A DNA stretch of 64,000 nucleotides from Microbacterium sp. 10M-3C3 (GTDB lineage: Bacteria > Actinomycetota > Actinomycetes > Actinomycetales > Microbacteriaceae), in contig NZ_CP034245.1 of NCBI RefSeq assembly GCF_003931875.1, positions 2,108,001 through 2,172,000 of the forward strand. The letters are read 5' to 3'. The notes below the pieces were generated by a model. It had not been told where the DNA came from, ran no database searches, and saw nothing but the letters and a program-made list of their open reading frames with translations. The position numbers and the translations under genes are program-made. Below, piece after piece: positions 15,320 through 23,781 of this stretch (position 1 is the first letter of the stretch; each line of letters begins with the position of its first letter).

Positions 15320-16953
15320 GGCCGCTCCCCCTCCGGCTGCAGCGGGACGCGCACTGTGAAGGTGGCGCCCGCTCCGGGCCGGCTCTGCACGAAGATCTCA
15401 CCGCCGTGGGCGCGCACGAGATCGCGGCTGATCGCGAGGCCGAGGCCCGATCCGTGCGTCGACGAGTTGCGCACCGCGTCGGCCCGGAAGAACCGTTCGA
15501 ACAGCATCGGCTGCTCGTCGAGGGCGATTCCGGGCCCGTCATCGCTGACCGACAGCCACGCGTCCACGCCGTCGCCGCTGACGGCGACCTGCACCGACCC
15601 GCCGTCGCGGTGGTACTTCACGGCGTTGCTGAGCAGATTGTCGACGACCTGACGGATGCGGTGGGGGTCGACGCGCGCGACGACCGGAGCGGCCGTCTCC
15701 CCGCGCACGTCGATGTGGCGCTCAGCCGCCCGGGGGGCGATCGACTCGATCGCCGCCGTGACGATGCCGACCAGATCGACGTCCTCCGGCCGCAGCACGA
15801 GCCCGACGCCGTGGCGGGTCACGTCGGAGATGGCGAGGATGTCGGTGACGAGTTCGAGCAGGCGCTCGGCGTTGCGCTCGGCCACGGCGAGGTCACGGCG
15901 AGTGCTCTCGGGCAGCTCGCCGTCGAGCGCGAGCTCGAGGTAGCCCAGGATCGACGTCAGCGGCGTCCGCAGCTCGTGCGACACGGAGGCGACGAGGTCC
16001 TCCCGGGCGCGCAGCGCCTGGACTTCCGCCGTCACGTCCTGCGACACGACGACGGTTCCGCCCGCGCCGCCGTCCAGGTCGTGCAGCGGGCGGGCGGTCA
16101 CGCTGAGCGCGCGTCGGCCCGGGCCGGGCGGCCCATACCAGACGAGCTCCTTCTCGAACGCCTCCCCCCGTCGGGCCCGCGCCAGCGGCGCCCCGTCGGC
16201 GGCCACGGGCGTCTCGCCGTCGCGCGCGAACATCGGCAGCTGCGCACCGCCGTGATCGGTCGCGCCCTGCAGGCGCGCGTGCGCCTCGTTCGTGAAGACG
16301 AGATCGCCGGTGGGGGTGATGCGGATGACGCCGAACTCGACGGCGTCGAGGACCTCCGTCACGAGGTCCTCCTGCCGCCGCGCGCGCGCGACGGAGTGCT
16401 GCAGCTGACGGGCCTGCTTGTCCAGCAGCTCCCGCTGCGCGGCGCTGCGGCGCGAGGCCAGGGCGGCGATCGTCGCCAGGGCTGCGATCGTGACGGGCAG
16501 CAGCACGGTCGGAGTGGCGACGGTCTGCGTCGCATCCGACACGGTGAGCACCACGAGGAGGACCGTGATAGCGCCCACTCCCACCACGACGCCCGGGATC
16601 GCGAAGATGACGGCGATCCACATCGCCGGGAACGCCCACAGCAGGCCGATGCCCGCGGCGTCGGTGCCCTCGCGGAGGAACGCGATGGCGATGACGTCGA
16701 CGATGGGGAGGACTGCCGTCGCCACGTGGGGCAGCCGCTTCCACGGAACGAGGATCGCGGCTCCCGTGGCGCCGTAGACAAGGGAGAGCCCGATCACGAA
16801 GGAGGCCTGCGCGTCGATCTGCCCGAACGTGAGCGCGGCCAGCGAAGCCACCAGGACGACTCCGGCCAGGAGCACCTGATTCAACAGGACGGTGCGGTCG
16901 CGCGTGCTGTCCTCGATGCGCGCGCGTCGCTCCTCCTCCGAGAGCCACGCCAT
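15316..16953 (-). CDS. membrane sensor histidine kinase with PAS domain
   Basis: 545 residues from ATG 16953 (MAWLSEEERR). A hydrophobic block of about six segments (residues 24-165), a coiled linker, a PAS-like region (about 197-310, FGVIRITPTGDLVFTNEAHARL), HisKA with H326 in SVSHELRTPLTSILGYLEL, and HATPase boxes NLLSNAVKYH, SDDGPGI and GSGLGLAISRDL. An upstream in-frame codon at 17007 is less likely because TACTGT sits seven bases before 16953. No dedicated DNA-binding regulator is adjacent; the nearest receiver is the stand-alone one at 13780. Confidence 0.95.
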   Translation of the reverse strand: MAWLSEEERRARIEDSTRDRTVLLNQVLLAGVVLVASLAALTFGQIDAQASFVIGLSLVYGATGAAILVPWKRLPHVATAVLPIVDVIAIAFLREGTDAAGIGLLWAFPAMWIAVIFAIPGVVVGVGAITVLLVVLTVSDATQTVATPTVLLPVTIAALATIAALASRRSAAQRELLDKQARQLQHSVARARRQEDLVTEVLDAVEFGVIRITPTGDLVFTNEAHARLQGATDHGGAQLPMFARDGETPVAADGAPLARARRGEAFEKELVWYGPPGPGRRALSVTARPLHDLDGGAGGTVVVSQDVTAEVQALRAREDLVASVSHELRTPLTSILGYLELALDGELPESTRRDLAVAERNAERLLELVTDILAISDVTRHGVGLVLRPEDVDLVGIVTAAIESIAPRAAERHIDVRGETAAPVVARVDPHRIRQVVDNLLSNAVKYHRDGGSVQVAVSGDGVDAWLSVSDDGPGIALDEQPMLFERFFRADAVRNSSTHGSGLGLAISRDLVRAHGGEIFVQSRPGAGATFTVRVPLQPEGERP

Positions 16954-16960
16954 GTCGATG

Positions 16961-16966
16961 ACAGTA
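16961..16966 (-). promoter_or_regulatory. leaderless-type -10 box of the histidine kinase (TACTGT)
   Basis: TACTGT ends seven bases before the ATG at 16953 and supports that start over the longer reading. Confidence 0.5.
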
Positions 16967-16981
16967 GCGGGTCTGCGACCG

Positions 16982-17524
16982 TCAGCCGCGCAACGCGGAT
17001 GCCTCACTGCGCCAGCGCGCCCACTGCACCCAGGGGTCGCTCACCCCCGCCGCCAGCGCGGCGATGTGCGCGTCGAGCTGTGGAGACCGCCGGAACCACT
17101 CGCTCCCCGCCCAGCGCAGGTCGGCGAACTGCTCGTGCCGCCGCCGTTCGACACCGCGGTCGCCCCTCTCGAGCGCGAGCAGATCGTCGTGCCGGATGGC
17201 GGCGAAGCGCTGACGCGGGTTCGCGGTCGTGCCGATCTTCACGCGGTCGCGGTAGGCGAGGTAGTACACGACGTCGACGCGGGGCGCGGACAGGTCGTCG
17301 TCGGGCACGTCGGCCAGCCGCCACTCGCACACCGCGCACAGCCATCCGCTCGGCCATCGCACCCCGAGACGCGACCCGCACGCACGGCACGGCGTGGGTG
17401 CGACGTCGGTCACGCCGTGAGCGCGGTCGTGCCACTCGGCGACCACCGCCGCGTGATGCGCACACAGGCCGACCGGTGCGGCCGCCTCGGGCGGCTGCGG
17501 GCAGTCGGGCACGATGCACTCCAC
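16982..17524 (-). CDS. zinc-ribbon plus GIY-YIG (T5orf172-like) protein
   Basis: 180 residues from GTG 17524. Two cysteine clusters come first: C3, C8, C21, H24 and C46, C49, C63, C66, which look like two zinc sites. The C-terminal half resembles the T5orf172/MUG113 branch of GIY-YIG nucleases: VVYYLAYRDRVKIGTT (85-100), R106, E126, H130 and the GSEWF end. The frame stays open far upstream, but TACGCT six bases before the GTG fixes the start. Nuclease activity and DNA target are inferred; no restriction or mobile partner is adjacent. Confidence 0.8.
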   Translation of the reverse strand: MECIVPDCPQPPEAAAPVGLCAHHAAVVAEWHDRAHGVTDVAPTPCRACGSRLGVRWPSGWLCAVCEWRLADVPDDDLSAPRVDVVYYLAYRDRVKIGTTANPRQRFAAIRHDDLLALERGDRGVERRRHEQFADLRWAGSEWFRRSPQLDAHIAALAAGVSDPWVQWARWRSEASALRG

Positions 17525-17530
17525 GTCGCG

Positions 17531-17536
17531 AGCGTA
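17531..17536 (-). promoter_or_regulatory. leaderless-type -10 box (TACGCT) of the GIY-YIG gene
   Basis: TACGCT, six bases (CGCGAC), then GTG at 17524. Confidence 0.65.
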
Positions 17537-17556
17537 GGCGCGGCCGCCGACATCCG

Positions 17557-18756
17557 TCAGACGCGGCGCAGCGCGACGGCCGCGACGACGCCGGCGACGA
17601 CGAACAGCGCGATCACCGCCGCAACGAACGCCGGCCACCCGACCTCGGAGAACACCCATCCGAGCGCCCAGCCGAACAGGCTCGACCCGCCGTAGTAGCC
17701 CAGGTAGTACAGCGACGACGCCTGCGCGCGCGTCCCGGCGGGGGCTGCGACGGGCGCCCAGCCCGACGCGATCGCGTGCGCTGCGAAGAAGCCCGCCGTG
17801 AAGACGACGAGCCCGGCGATGATCGCGACCAGATCCGGCACGAACATCAGCGCGAGCCCGGCGATGCCGACGCCGATGGAGCCGAGCAGCACCGGCAGCC
17901 GCCCGCGGGCGGACGCGAGGGCGCCCGCCCACGGCGAGCACACCGTGCCGGCGAGGTATGCCGCGAACAGCAGCGTCACGAGCCACGCCGGCGCACCGAA
18001 CGGTGGTGCGGCGAGGTGGAAGCCGAGGTAGTTGTAGACGGCGACGAAGCCGCCCATGAGGAGGAAGGCCTGCACGTACAGCGCGCGCTGCGGCGCGGAC
18101 GCGAGGTTTCGCAGCAGCCGCGTGCCGATGTGCGGGCCGCGCTCGCTGCGGACGCGGAGCGGCACGAACCCCCGCGCGCGCGGCACGAGCCACACGAACA
18201 GGGCGGCGGATGCGGCGCACACCCCCGCCACTGCCCACACTCCGGCGCGCCACTGCGCGATGTCGGCGATGGGCCCGGAGATGAGACGGCCGGCGAGGCC
18301 GCCGACGGTCGTGCCCGCGATGTAGCTCCCCGCCGCCGCGGCGGCATGCCCGGCGTCCACCTCCTCGCTCAGGTAGGCCAGCGCGACCGCGGGGACGGCG
18401 CCGAGAGCCGCGCCCTCGAGGATGCGGATCGCGAGGAACGGGACGATGTCGGTCGCGAACGGGGCGACGAGGCCGAGGAGGCTCGCCACGACGACGCCGC
18501 ACGCCATCGCCGGCACCCGGCCGATGCGGTCGGCGATCACCGACCACGGGAGGACGGCGAAGGCCAGCCCGACGGTCGCGGCCGAGACCGACAGCGCGGC
18601 CGTCGCGGGGGCGACCGCGAAGTCCGCGGAGATGAGGGGCAGGACCGCCTGCGGCGAGTACAGCTGCGCGAACGTCGCGACGCCGGCGAAGAACAGTCCG
18701 GCGAGCAGGCGACGGTACTCGCGAGTTCCCGGCAGATGTCCGGTGAAGTCGCTCAC
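17557..18756 (-). CDS. MFS transporter, YnfM-like
   Basis: About 399 residues with twelve hydrophobic segments. The loop after segment 2 reads SVIADRIGRVPAM, the MFS motif A region, and SYIAGTTVGGLAGRLISGPIAD is typical of the YnfM/arabinose-efflux branch. Substrate unknown. GTG codons occur at 18759 and 18756; TACCGT lies six bases before the second, so that one is chosen. Confidence 0.9.
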   Translation of the reverse strand: MSDFTGHLPGTREYRRLLAGLFFAGVATFAQLYSPQAVLPLISADFAVAPATAALSVSAATVGLAFAVLPWSVIADRIGRVPAMACGVVVASLLGLVAPFATDIVPFLAIRILEGAALGAVPAVALAYLSEEVDAGHAAAAAGSYIAGTTVGGLAGRLISGPIADIAQWRAGVWAVAGVCAASAALFVWLVPRARGFVPLRVRSERGPHIGTRLLRNLASAPQRALYVQAFLLMGGFVAVYNYLGFHLAAPPFGAPAWLVTLLFAAYLAGTVCSPWAGALASARGRLPVLLGSIGVGIAGLALMFVPDLVAIIAGLVVFTAGFFAAHAIASGWAPVAAPAGTRAQASSLYYLGYYGGSSLFGWALGWVFSEVGWPAFVAAVIALFVVAGVVAAVALRRV

Positions 18757-18762
18757 CACTTC

Positions 18763-18768
18763 ACGGTA
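18763..18768 (-). promoter_or_regulatory. leaderless-type -10 box of the MFS gene (TACCGT)
   Basis: TACCGT ends six bases before GTG 18756; relative to GTG 18759 the spacing would be three, so it discriminates between the two starts. Confidence 0.55.
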
Positions 18769-18791
18769 GGCGATGCGGCGGTTGCGTCCGA

Positions 18792-18956
18792 TCAGCCCGC
18801 GACGAGAGCCGCCGCGTCGGCGATCTCCGGTTCACCGGGGAAGTCGACGCCTCCCATCACGAGGCTCGTGATGACGAGAGTGAAGACGAGGGCGATCGCG
18901 GCGAACAGGATCGCCGCGCCCAGGAGGCTCAGGATGATGGGGAGTCGGGCTACCAT
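18792..18956 (-). CDS. 54-residue membrane protein, unknown
   Basis: Short open frame beginning MVARLPIILSLLGAAILF and ending PEIADAAALVAG. One long hydrophobic helix (about residues 5-35), then an acidic tail. It fills the space between the MFS gene and the next plus-strand gene. No clear ribosome site; CAGACT six bases upstream is only a weak leaderless box. It looks coding by its hydrophobic design, but I cannot name a family. Confidence 0.5.
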   Translation of the reverse strand: MVARLPIILSLLGAAILFAAIALVFTLVITSLVMGGVDFPGEPEIADAAALVAG

Positions 18957-19028
18957 GCACCGAGTCTGCCTGCGGGCGAGGCTGCGGACGAGCGCTTGCG
19001 CCGCATCCGCGGGCCCGCTAGCCGCCGC

Positions 19029-19034
19029 TAGCGT
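19029..19034 (+). promoter_or_regulatory. leaderless-type -10 box (TAGCGT)
   Basis: TAGCGT, GGGGGC, then ATG at 19041. Confidence 0.65.
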
Positions 19035-19040
19035 GGGGGC

Positions 19041-19328
19041 ATGACCTCCGCCCTGCAGCGTCGCGCGTCCCGCGAGCCCCGTCCGGCGGGAGTGCTCGGC
19101 TGGACGGCTTTCGTCGCCGCGTGCGTCGCCTTCCTCATCGGCTGGCTCCCGGTCGCCGGCCTGGTGCTGGGCGCCGCGGCGCTCGTGCTGTCGGCCGTGG
19201 CGCTGTTCCAGCGCCGCCCCGTGTGGATGGGTCTTCTCGGCCTCATCCTCGGCGGGCTGGCCACCGTGACCGGGCTCGTCACGACGATCGGACTCGTCGC
19301 GCTGCTGAACTTGCCGACCGCGCCCTGA
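19041..19328 (+). CDS. small two- to three-helix membrane protein (DUF4190-like)
   Basis: 95 residues: a basic N terminus (LQRRASREPRP), then hydrophobic stretches FVAACVAFLIGWLPVAGLVLG and LLGLILGGLATVTGLVTTIGLV. The alternation of glycine-rich helices is like DUF4190 proteins, but function is unknown. A strong hairpin terminator follows the stop by five bases. Confidence 0.75.
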   Translation: MTSALQRRASREPRPAGVLGWTAFVAACVAFLIGWLPVAGLVLGAAALVLSAVALFQRRPVWMGLLGLILGGLATVTGLVTTIGLVALLNLPTAP

Positions 19329-19333
19329 GACGG

Positions 19334-19369
19334 CGAAGGGCCGGAACCCTCGCGGGTTCCGGCCCTTCG
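19334..19369. terminator. bidirectional hairpin terminator between the 95-residue gene and rpsA
   Basis: Perfect sixteen-base-pair stem with a four-base loop (TCGC). It lies between convergent genes ending at 19328 (plus) and 19385 (minus) and can end both transcripts. Confidence 0.9.
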
Positions 19370-19384
19370 TGCGGTGCTACGGGA

Positions 19385-20845
19385 TCAGCGACCCGACAGC
19401 TTCTCGCGCAGAGCGGCGAGAGCGGCGTCGTCGGCCAGGGTGCCGCCCGAGGACGACTCCGAGGTGTACGAGCCACCGGCCGACGGGACGTCGGCGCCAC
19501 CGGCGTTGTTCGCCTCGGCCTCGAGGGCCTTGGCGACGGCAGCCTTGTGGGCCTCCCAGCGAGCCTGGGCGGCGGCGTACTCCTGCTCCCACTTCTCGCG
19601 CTGCTCGTCGAAGCCTTCGAGCCAAGCGTTGGTCTCCGGGTCGAAGCCCTCGGGGTACTTGTACTCCCCGCGCTCGTCGTACTCGGTGACCATGCCGTAC
19701 AGGGCCGGGTCGAACTCGGTGCCGTAAGGGTCGACCGACTCGTTGGCCTGCTTGAGCGACAGCGAGATGCGGCGACGCTCGAGGTCGATGTCGATGATCT
19801 TGACGAAGACCTCTTCGCCGACCGACACGACCTGCTCGGCCAGCTCGACGTGGCGGCCCGACAGCTCGGAGATGTGCACGAGACCCTCGATGCCGTCCGC
19901 GACGCGCACGAACGCACCGAACGGAACGAGCTTGGTGACCTTGCCCGGTGCGATCTGGCCGATCGCGTGGGTGCGGGCGAAGACCTGCCACGGGTCCTCC
20001 TGCGTCGCCTTCAGCGACAGCGAGACGCGCTCGCGGTCGAGGTCGACCTCGAGGATCTCGACGGTGACCTCCTGGCCCACCTCGACGACCTCGGAGGCGT
20101 GCTCGATGTGCTTCCAGGAGAGCTCGGAGACGTGCACGAGGCCGTCCACGCCGCCCAGGTCGACGAACGCGCCGAAGTTGACGATCGAGGACACCGTGCC
20201 CTTGCGGACCTGGCCCTTGTGCAGGTTGTTGAGGAAGTTCGAGCGGGACTCGGACTGCGTCTGCTCGAGGAGCGCACGGCGCGACAGGACCACGTTGTTG
20301 CGGTTCTTGTCGAGCTCGAGGATCTTCGCCTCGATCTCCTGGCCGAGGTACGGCGTGAGGTCGCGGACGCGGCGCAGCTCGATGAGCGAGGCCGGCAGGA
20401 AGCCACGGAGGCCGATGTCGACGATGAGGCCGCCCTTGACGACCTCGATCACGGAGCCGGTGACGACACCGTCGTTCTCCTTGATCTTCTCCACGTCGCC
20501 CCACGCGCGCTCGTACTGCGCACGCTTCTTCGACAGGATGAGGCGGCCTTCTTTGTCCTCCTTCTGGAGAACCAGCGCCTCGACGTGGTCGCCGACGTTG
20601 ACGACCTCGTTGGGGTCGACGTCGTGCTTGATGGAGAGCTCGCGCGAGGGGATGACACCCTCGGTCTTGTAACCGACGTCGAGGAGCACCTCGTCGCGGT
20701 CGATCTTCACCACGGTGCCCTCGATGAGGTCGCCGTCGTTGAAGAACTTCAGGGTCTTCTCGACCGCGGCCAGGAAGTCCTCGGCAGATCCGATGTCGTT
20801 GATCGCGACCTGCTTGGTGGCCGGGGCGGTCGTTGCGGTAGTCAT
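19385..20845 (-). CDS. rpsA: 30S ribosomal protein S1
   Basis: 486 residues starting MTTATTAPATKQVAIND. Four S1 RNA-binding repeats, the usual actinobacterial number, begin near residues 38 (GDLIEGTVVKIDRDEVLLDVG), 122, 205 (KGTVSSIVNFGAFVDLGGVDGLVH) and 290 (GKVTKLVPFGAFVRVADGIEGLVH), then an acidic, glycine- and serine-rich tail. It binds mRNA on the 30S subunit during initiation. The frame is open for 60 codons upstream, but this ATG matches the family. Confidence 0.97.
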   Translation of the reverse strand: MTTATTAPATKQVAINDIGSAEDFLAAVEKTLKFFNDGDLIEGTVVKIDRDEVLLDVGYKTEGVIPSRELSIKHDVDPNEVVNVGDHVEALVLQKEDKEGRLILSKKRAQYERAWGDVEKIKENDGVVTGSVIEVVKGGLIVDIGLRGFLPASLIELRRVRDLTPYLGQEIEAKILELDKNRNNVVLSRRALLEQTQSESRSNFLNNLHKGQVRKGTVSSIVNFGAFVDLGGVDGLVHVSELSWKHIEHASEVVEVGQEVTVEILEVDLDRERVSLSLKATQEDPWQVFARTHAIGQIAPGKVTKLVPFGAFVRVADGIEGLVHISELSGRHVELAEQVVSVGEEVFVKIIDIDLERRRISLSLKQANESVDPYGTEFDPALYGMVTEYDERGEYKYPEGFDPETNAWLEGFDEQREKWEQEYAAAQARWEAHKAAVAKALEAEANNAGGADVPSAGGSYTSESSSGGTLADDAALAALREKLSGR

Positions 20846-21039
20846 GTAGTGGGTTGTCCTATAAGGGGTTGTGTCGGGCTTCGACTCAGCGCTCCCCCGG
20901 ACGGAACCGGGTTCCCGCGGCCCCGCCCGCGCAAGCGCGAACGGATGCCTCGAGCCGAAGCGAAGCGGATTGTTGTCAAGCGATGTCACTCCCGGCGAAG
21001 GCCGGGCATGCGGAACGAGCCACACGAGTGACGCTCCAG

Positions 21040-21045
21040 AGTATC
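21040..21045 (-). promoter_or_regulatory. possible -10 box of rpsA (GATACT) with a long leader
   Basis: GATACT is the only AT-rich hexamer upstream of rpsA that fits. It would give a leader of roughly 190 bases (20846-21035). S1 controls its own mRNA in E. coli; whether this leader does so is unknown. Confidence 0.3.
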
Positions 21046-21090
21046 AAACACCGGGGCCCCGCGAAATGTTCCGCCTCGCGGCGGGCGCCC

Positions 21091-22389
21091 TCAGAACGGC
21101 GGGTCGCCCGGCGGCGGCTCCGGCGGCGGACGGAACGTCGGCGTTCGACGCTCGGGTTCGACAAGGTAGCGGCGCCCGAGGGGCGAGATCCATTCGATGA
21201 CGCCGTCCGGCCGTTGTCGGACGCCCCATCCGCCGTGGTGCTTGACGATGTGGTGGTTCTCGCAGAGCGGCGCGAGGTTGGTCAGCTCGGTGCGGCCGCC
21301 CTCCGACCACGGCACCTGGTGATCGATGTGGCACAGCCGGGCGGGCACGTTGCATCCGGGGGCGAGGCAGCGTTCGGCGCGCCATCTCACGAGCCGTCGC
21401 AGATCGGCGGGTGGACGGTAGAGGTCACGCCCGACGGAGAGGACGACTCCGGTCTCGGGGTGTGTGATCACGCGCATCCAGCTCGTCGCGACGCCGCACA
21501 GCTCACGCGCCTTCGCAAGGGGGATCGGCCCGACGCCTTCGACGCTCGCCGGCCCCGCCGAGGCGGCGAGGTCGTCGTCCAGGAGGGAGAGCGCCGGCAC
21601 CGTGACGGCCACGGTCGCCCGCACTCCGCGCACCTCGTCGGGGTGCGCGGCGACCTCACCGTCGATGAGCAGGTCGCACGCGATGTCGGCTCGCAGCTGA
21701 TCCATCGTGCGGTCGTCATCCGGCCGGTCGGCGAAGACGCGCGCTTCCCCGTCGAGCCGGTTCATGATCGCGCGCGCTTCGACCACAGGCACGTGCAGCA
21801 GCAGCCACCCCATGCCGTCGTCGGACGGCTCGAGGATGACCCGCCGCCGGGCGAGCGCCTCTCGGCTCCGCTGGTCCAGCGTCGCAGACCGCACCGTGTC
21901 GACGAGCGCCCGCAGCCGACGGCGGAAGGTGCCGAGCGGGCACGATTCAGCGAGCTCGAGCGCGGTGGGTATGACCACGTCCCGCAGCTCGGGCTCGACG
22001 GCGTCGACGAGCTCGACGAACAGTTCTGCGTGCTGCGCCGTCGTGCGGCCGCCGTGGAGCGCGTCGAGCGCCGCGGGGTATCTCTCGGTCAGCGCGTGTG
22101 CGGTGTGCAGCAGTCGCGCGGCGGTGTGCTCGGTGAGCTGCAGCGCGGCGGCCAGCTCGAGACGCAGCGATCGCTCGATCAGTTCGGGCGCGGCGCCGCG
22201 GAAGGGATGCGGGGAAGCCATGGCCTCGCGACGGTACTCCGCGATCCGCTCGAAGCGCTCGGCGGCGAACACGGCGAGCATCACCGAGGAGTCCTGCACC
22301 CACGCCAGCGCGTCGATGCCGGGCTCGCCGATCGTCGGGTCCCGCACCACGTCGGGTTCGGGCCCCCACTCCTCCGGCTCGCTGAACAT
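21091..22389 (-). CDS. DUF222 / HNH endonuclease (13E12 repeat family)
   Basis: 432 residues. An N-terminal DUF222 helical domain (about 50-300) is followed by an HNH domain: CLAPGC then CHIDHQVPWSEGG and NLAPLCENHHIVKHHGGW, giving paired cysteines and HxDH...N...H. This family is abundant in high-GC actinobacteria and often multi-copy; its biological role is not established. Proline-rich C terminus. TAGCGT lies six bases before the ATG. Confidence 0.93.
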   Translation of the reverse strand: MFSEPEEWGPEPDVVRDPTIGEPGIDALAWVQDSSVMLAVFAAERFERIAEYRREAMASPHPFRGAAPELIERSLRLELAAALQLTEHTAARLLHTAHALTERYPAALDALHGGRTTAQHAELFVELVDAVEPELRDVVIPTALELAESCPLGTFRRRLRALVDTVRSATLDQRSREALARRRVILEPSDDGMGWLLLHVPVVEARAIMNRLDGEARVFADRPDDDRTMDQLRADIACDLLIDGEVAAHPDEVRGVRATVAVTVPALSLLDDDLAASAGPASVEGVGPIPLAKARELCGVATSWMRVITHPETGVVLSVGRDLYRPPADLRRLVRWRAERCLAPGCNVPARLCHIDHQVPWSEGGRTELTNLAPLCENHHIVKHHGGWGVRQRPDGVIEWISPLGRRYLVEPERRTPTFRPPPEPPPGDPPF

Positions 22390-22395
22390 GACCCC

Positions 22396-22401
22396 ACGCT
22401 A
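22396..22401 (-). promoter_or_regulatory. leaderless-type -10 box of the HNH gene (TAGCGT)
   Basis: TAGCGT, GGGGTC, then ATG at 22389. Confidence 0.6.
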
Positions 22402-22474
22402 GCGAGGGCCTCCGACACCGCCGGTGGACAACGAGGCGAGCGGCGAGCGCGGCGTTTCTCGGCGCAGCGGGCGT

Positions 22475-23716
22475 CTATCGAGCGAGGACGGCGCGGGCGG
22501 CCCGCTCCCCCGACACGAGCGCGCCCTGGATCGACGCCGTGGTGCGGTGATCGCCCGCGACGACGACCCGCTCGGCGACCCGGCGGCGCCGGAGCGGTCG
22601 CAACGGAGGTGTCTGCGCCGGGAGCGCGGCGGGGATGTCATCGCGACGCACAAGCTCCCACCGCGCCGCATCCGCTCGCCACATGCGCGCGAGCTGCGCG
22701 CGCACCACCGTCTCGCTCGGAGCATCGCGGGGATCGAACACGCACGACGCCTGCAGGAGATGGCGGCCGGGCGCCGCGTACGAGGGCGCCGTGTGCGACA
22801 GGACCGCGGAGTTGACGACCGGCCCGCTGCGCGTGCCGTCCACGCGGAGGAACGCCGACGGGGAGGGCGGCTCATCGAGCGCGAACCACCACGTCTGCAG
22901 CCCGCGCAAGACGGGAGGCGCGATCGGCACGAGCGCGCCGGCGCTCTCGGGCGACACCGCGACCACGACATCGGCCGCGCGCACGGCGTCGGCGCCCTCG
23001 ACGGCGATCGTCACCGCGTTCCCCGTCGTGCTCACCCCCGTGACGCGGTGCCCGAGCCGGATGTCGGCCCCGGCCGCGCGGGCACGCTCGGCGAGCTGGT
23101 CCGGCAGTGCGCGGATGCCGCGCGCCGGCACACCGGGCGCGCCGAGCGCGAACATCCGCACGAGCAGGCGGACGAAGTTGTCGGAGGTCTCCCCCGTCGT
23201 GTCGGCGACCACGCCCGCGAGAAACGGCTCGAGCACCGCGGTGCGCAGCGGGCCGTGCAGACCGACGCGGTCCCACGCCGCAGAAAGCGTGCGGTCCTCC
23301 CCCGCCAGGACGGTGCGCGGCCCGATGAGCGCCGGAGCGAGCCATCGCGCCACCGCCAAGACCTCGCGCGGCCGCACGAGATCACTCCGAAGGGTGGCGG
23401 GCAGGAGACGTGGATGGCGGAGCGGGTGGGCGAGCGTGGCGATCGTGCGCGCGCGGGCGACCTCGACGCCGACCGGGAACGGCCGCAGCGCGAGGGCCGC
23501 GGTGTCGACGTGCCTGCGCACGGCGGGATAGGCGGGGTTCAGGACGTGGAACCCCCGGTCGACGAGGAAGCCGTCGACCGCATCGGTACGCTCGCGACCG
23601 CCCACCGCATCCCCGGCCTCGAGCACGACGACGTCGCGGCCGGCCTCGGCGAGCAGGGCAGCCGCGAGGAGGCCGGCGAGACCGGCGCCCACCACGACCA
23701 CGTCATGCGACTGCAC
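22475..23716 (-). CDS. FAD-dependent amine-oxidase/desaturase-like oxidoreductase
   Basis: 413 residues from GTG 23716 (QSHDVVVVGAG). Dinucleotide-binding VVVVGAGLAGL, then VVVLEAGDAVGGRERT, the Rossmann pattern of amine oxidases, protoporphyrinogen oxidase and phytoene desaturase. The C-terminal FAD motif is VVVAGDHRTTASIQGALVSGERAA. Substrate unknown; no carotenoid or haem genes are nearby. A GTG at 23737 would extend it by seven residues, but the TACGCT box fits 23716 and the terminator of the upstream gene overlaps the longer start. Confidence 0.88.
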   Translation of the reverse strand: MQSHDVVVVGAGLAGLLAAALLAEAGRDVVVLEAGDAVGGRERTDAVDGFLVDRGFHVLNPAYPAVRRHVDTAALALRPFPVGVEVARARTIATLAHPLRHPRLLPATLRSDLVRPREVLAVARWLAPALIGPRTVLAGEDRTLSAAWDRVGLHGPLRTAVLEPFLAGVVADTTGETSDNFVRLLVRMFALGAPGVPARGIRALPDQLAERARAAGADIRLGHRVTGVSTTGNAVTIAVEGADAVRAADVVVAVSPESAGALVPIAPPVLRGLQTWWFALDEPPSPSAFLRVDGTRSGPVVNSAVLSHTAPSYAAPGRHLLQASCVFDPRDAPSETVVRAQLARMWRADAARWELVRRDDIPAALPAQTPPLRPLRRRRVAERVVVAGDHRTTASIQGALVSGERAARAVLAR

Positions 23717-23722
23717 ATGCCG

Positions 23723-23728
23723 AGCGTA
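23723..23728 (-). promoter_or_regulatory. leaderless-type -10 box of the FAD oxidoreductase (TACGCT)
   Basis: TACGCT, CGGCAT, then GTG 23716. The expected -35 region falls inside the adjacent terminator hairpin. Confidence 0.6.
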
Positions 23729-23738
23729 CGGCGTCACG

Positions 23739-23770
23739 ACGAAGCCCCCCGCGCGGGCGGGGGGCTTCGT
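23739..23770 (-). terminator. hairpin terminator after the transglycosylase-like gene
   Basis: Fourteen-base-pair stem (ACGAAGCCCCCCGC and its complement) with a GCGG loop, eleven bases after the stop at 23782. Confidence 0.85.
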
Positions 23771-23781
23771 TCAGCGCAGAC

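Noticed and set aside
16982..18547. A 521-residue fusion of the GIY-YIG protein with upstream sequence
   Set aside because: The upstream part is antisense-type filler inside the MFS gene; the GTG at 17524 with its promoter box is the natural start.
15406..19044. A 1212-codon plus-strand open frame
   Set aside because: Runs antisense to the histidine kinase, GIY-YIG and MFS genes and has an arginine-rich nonsense composition.
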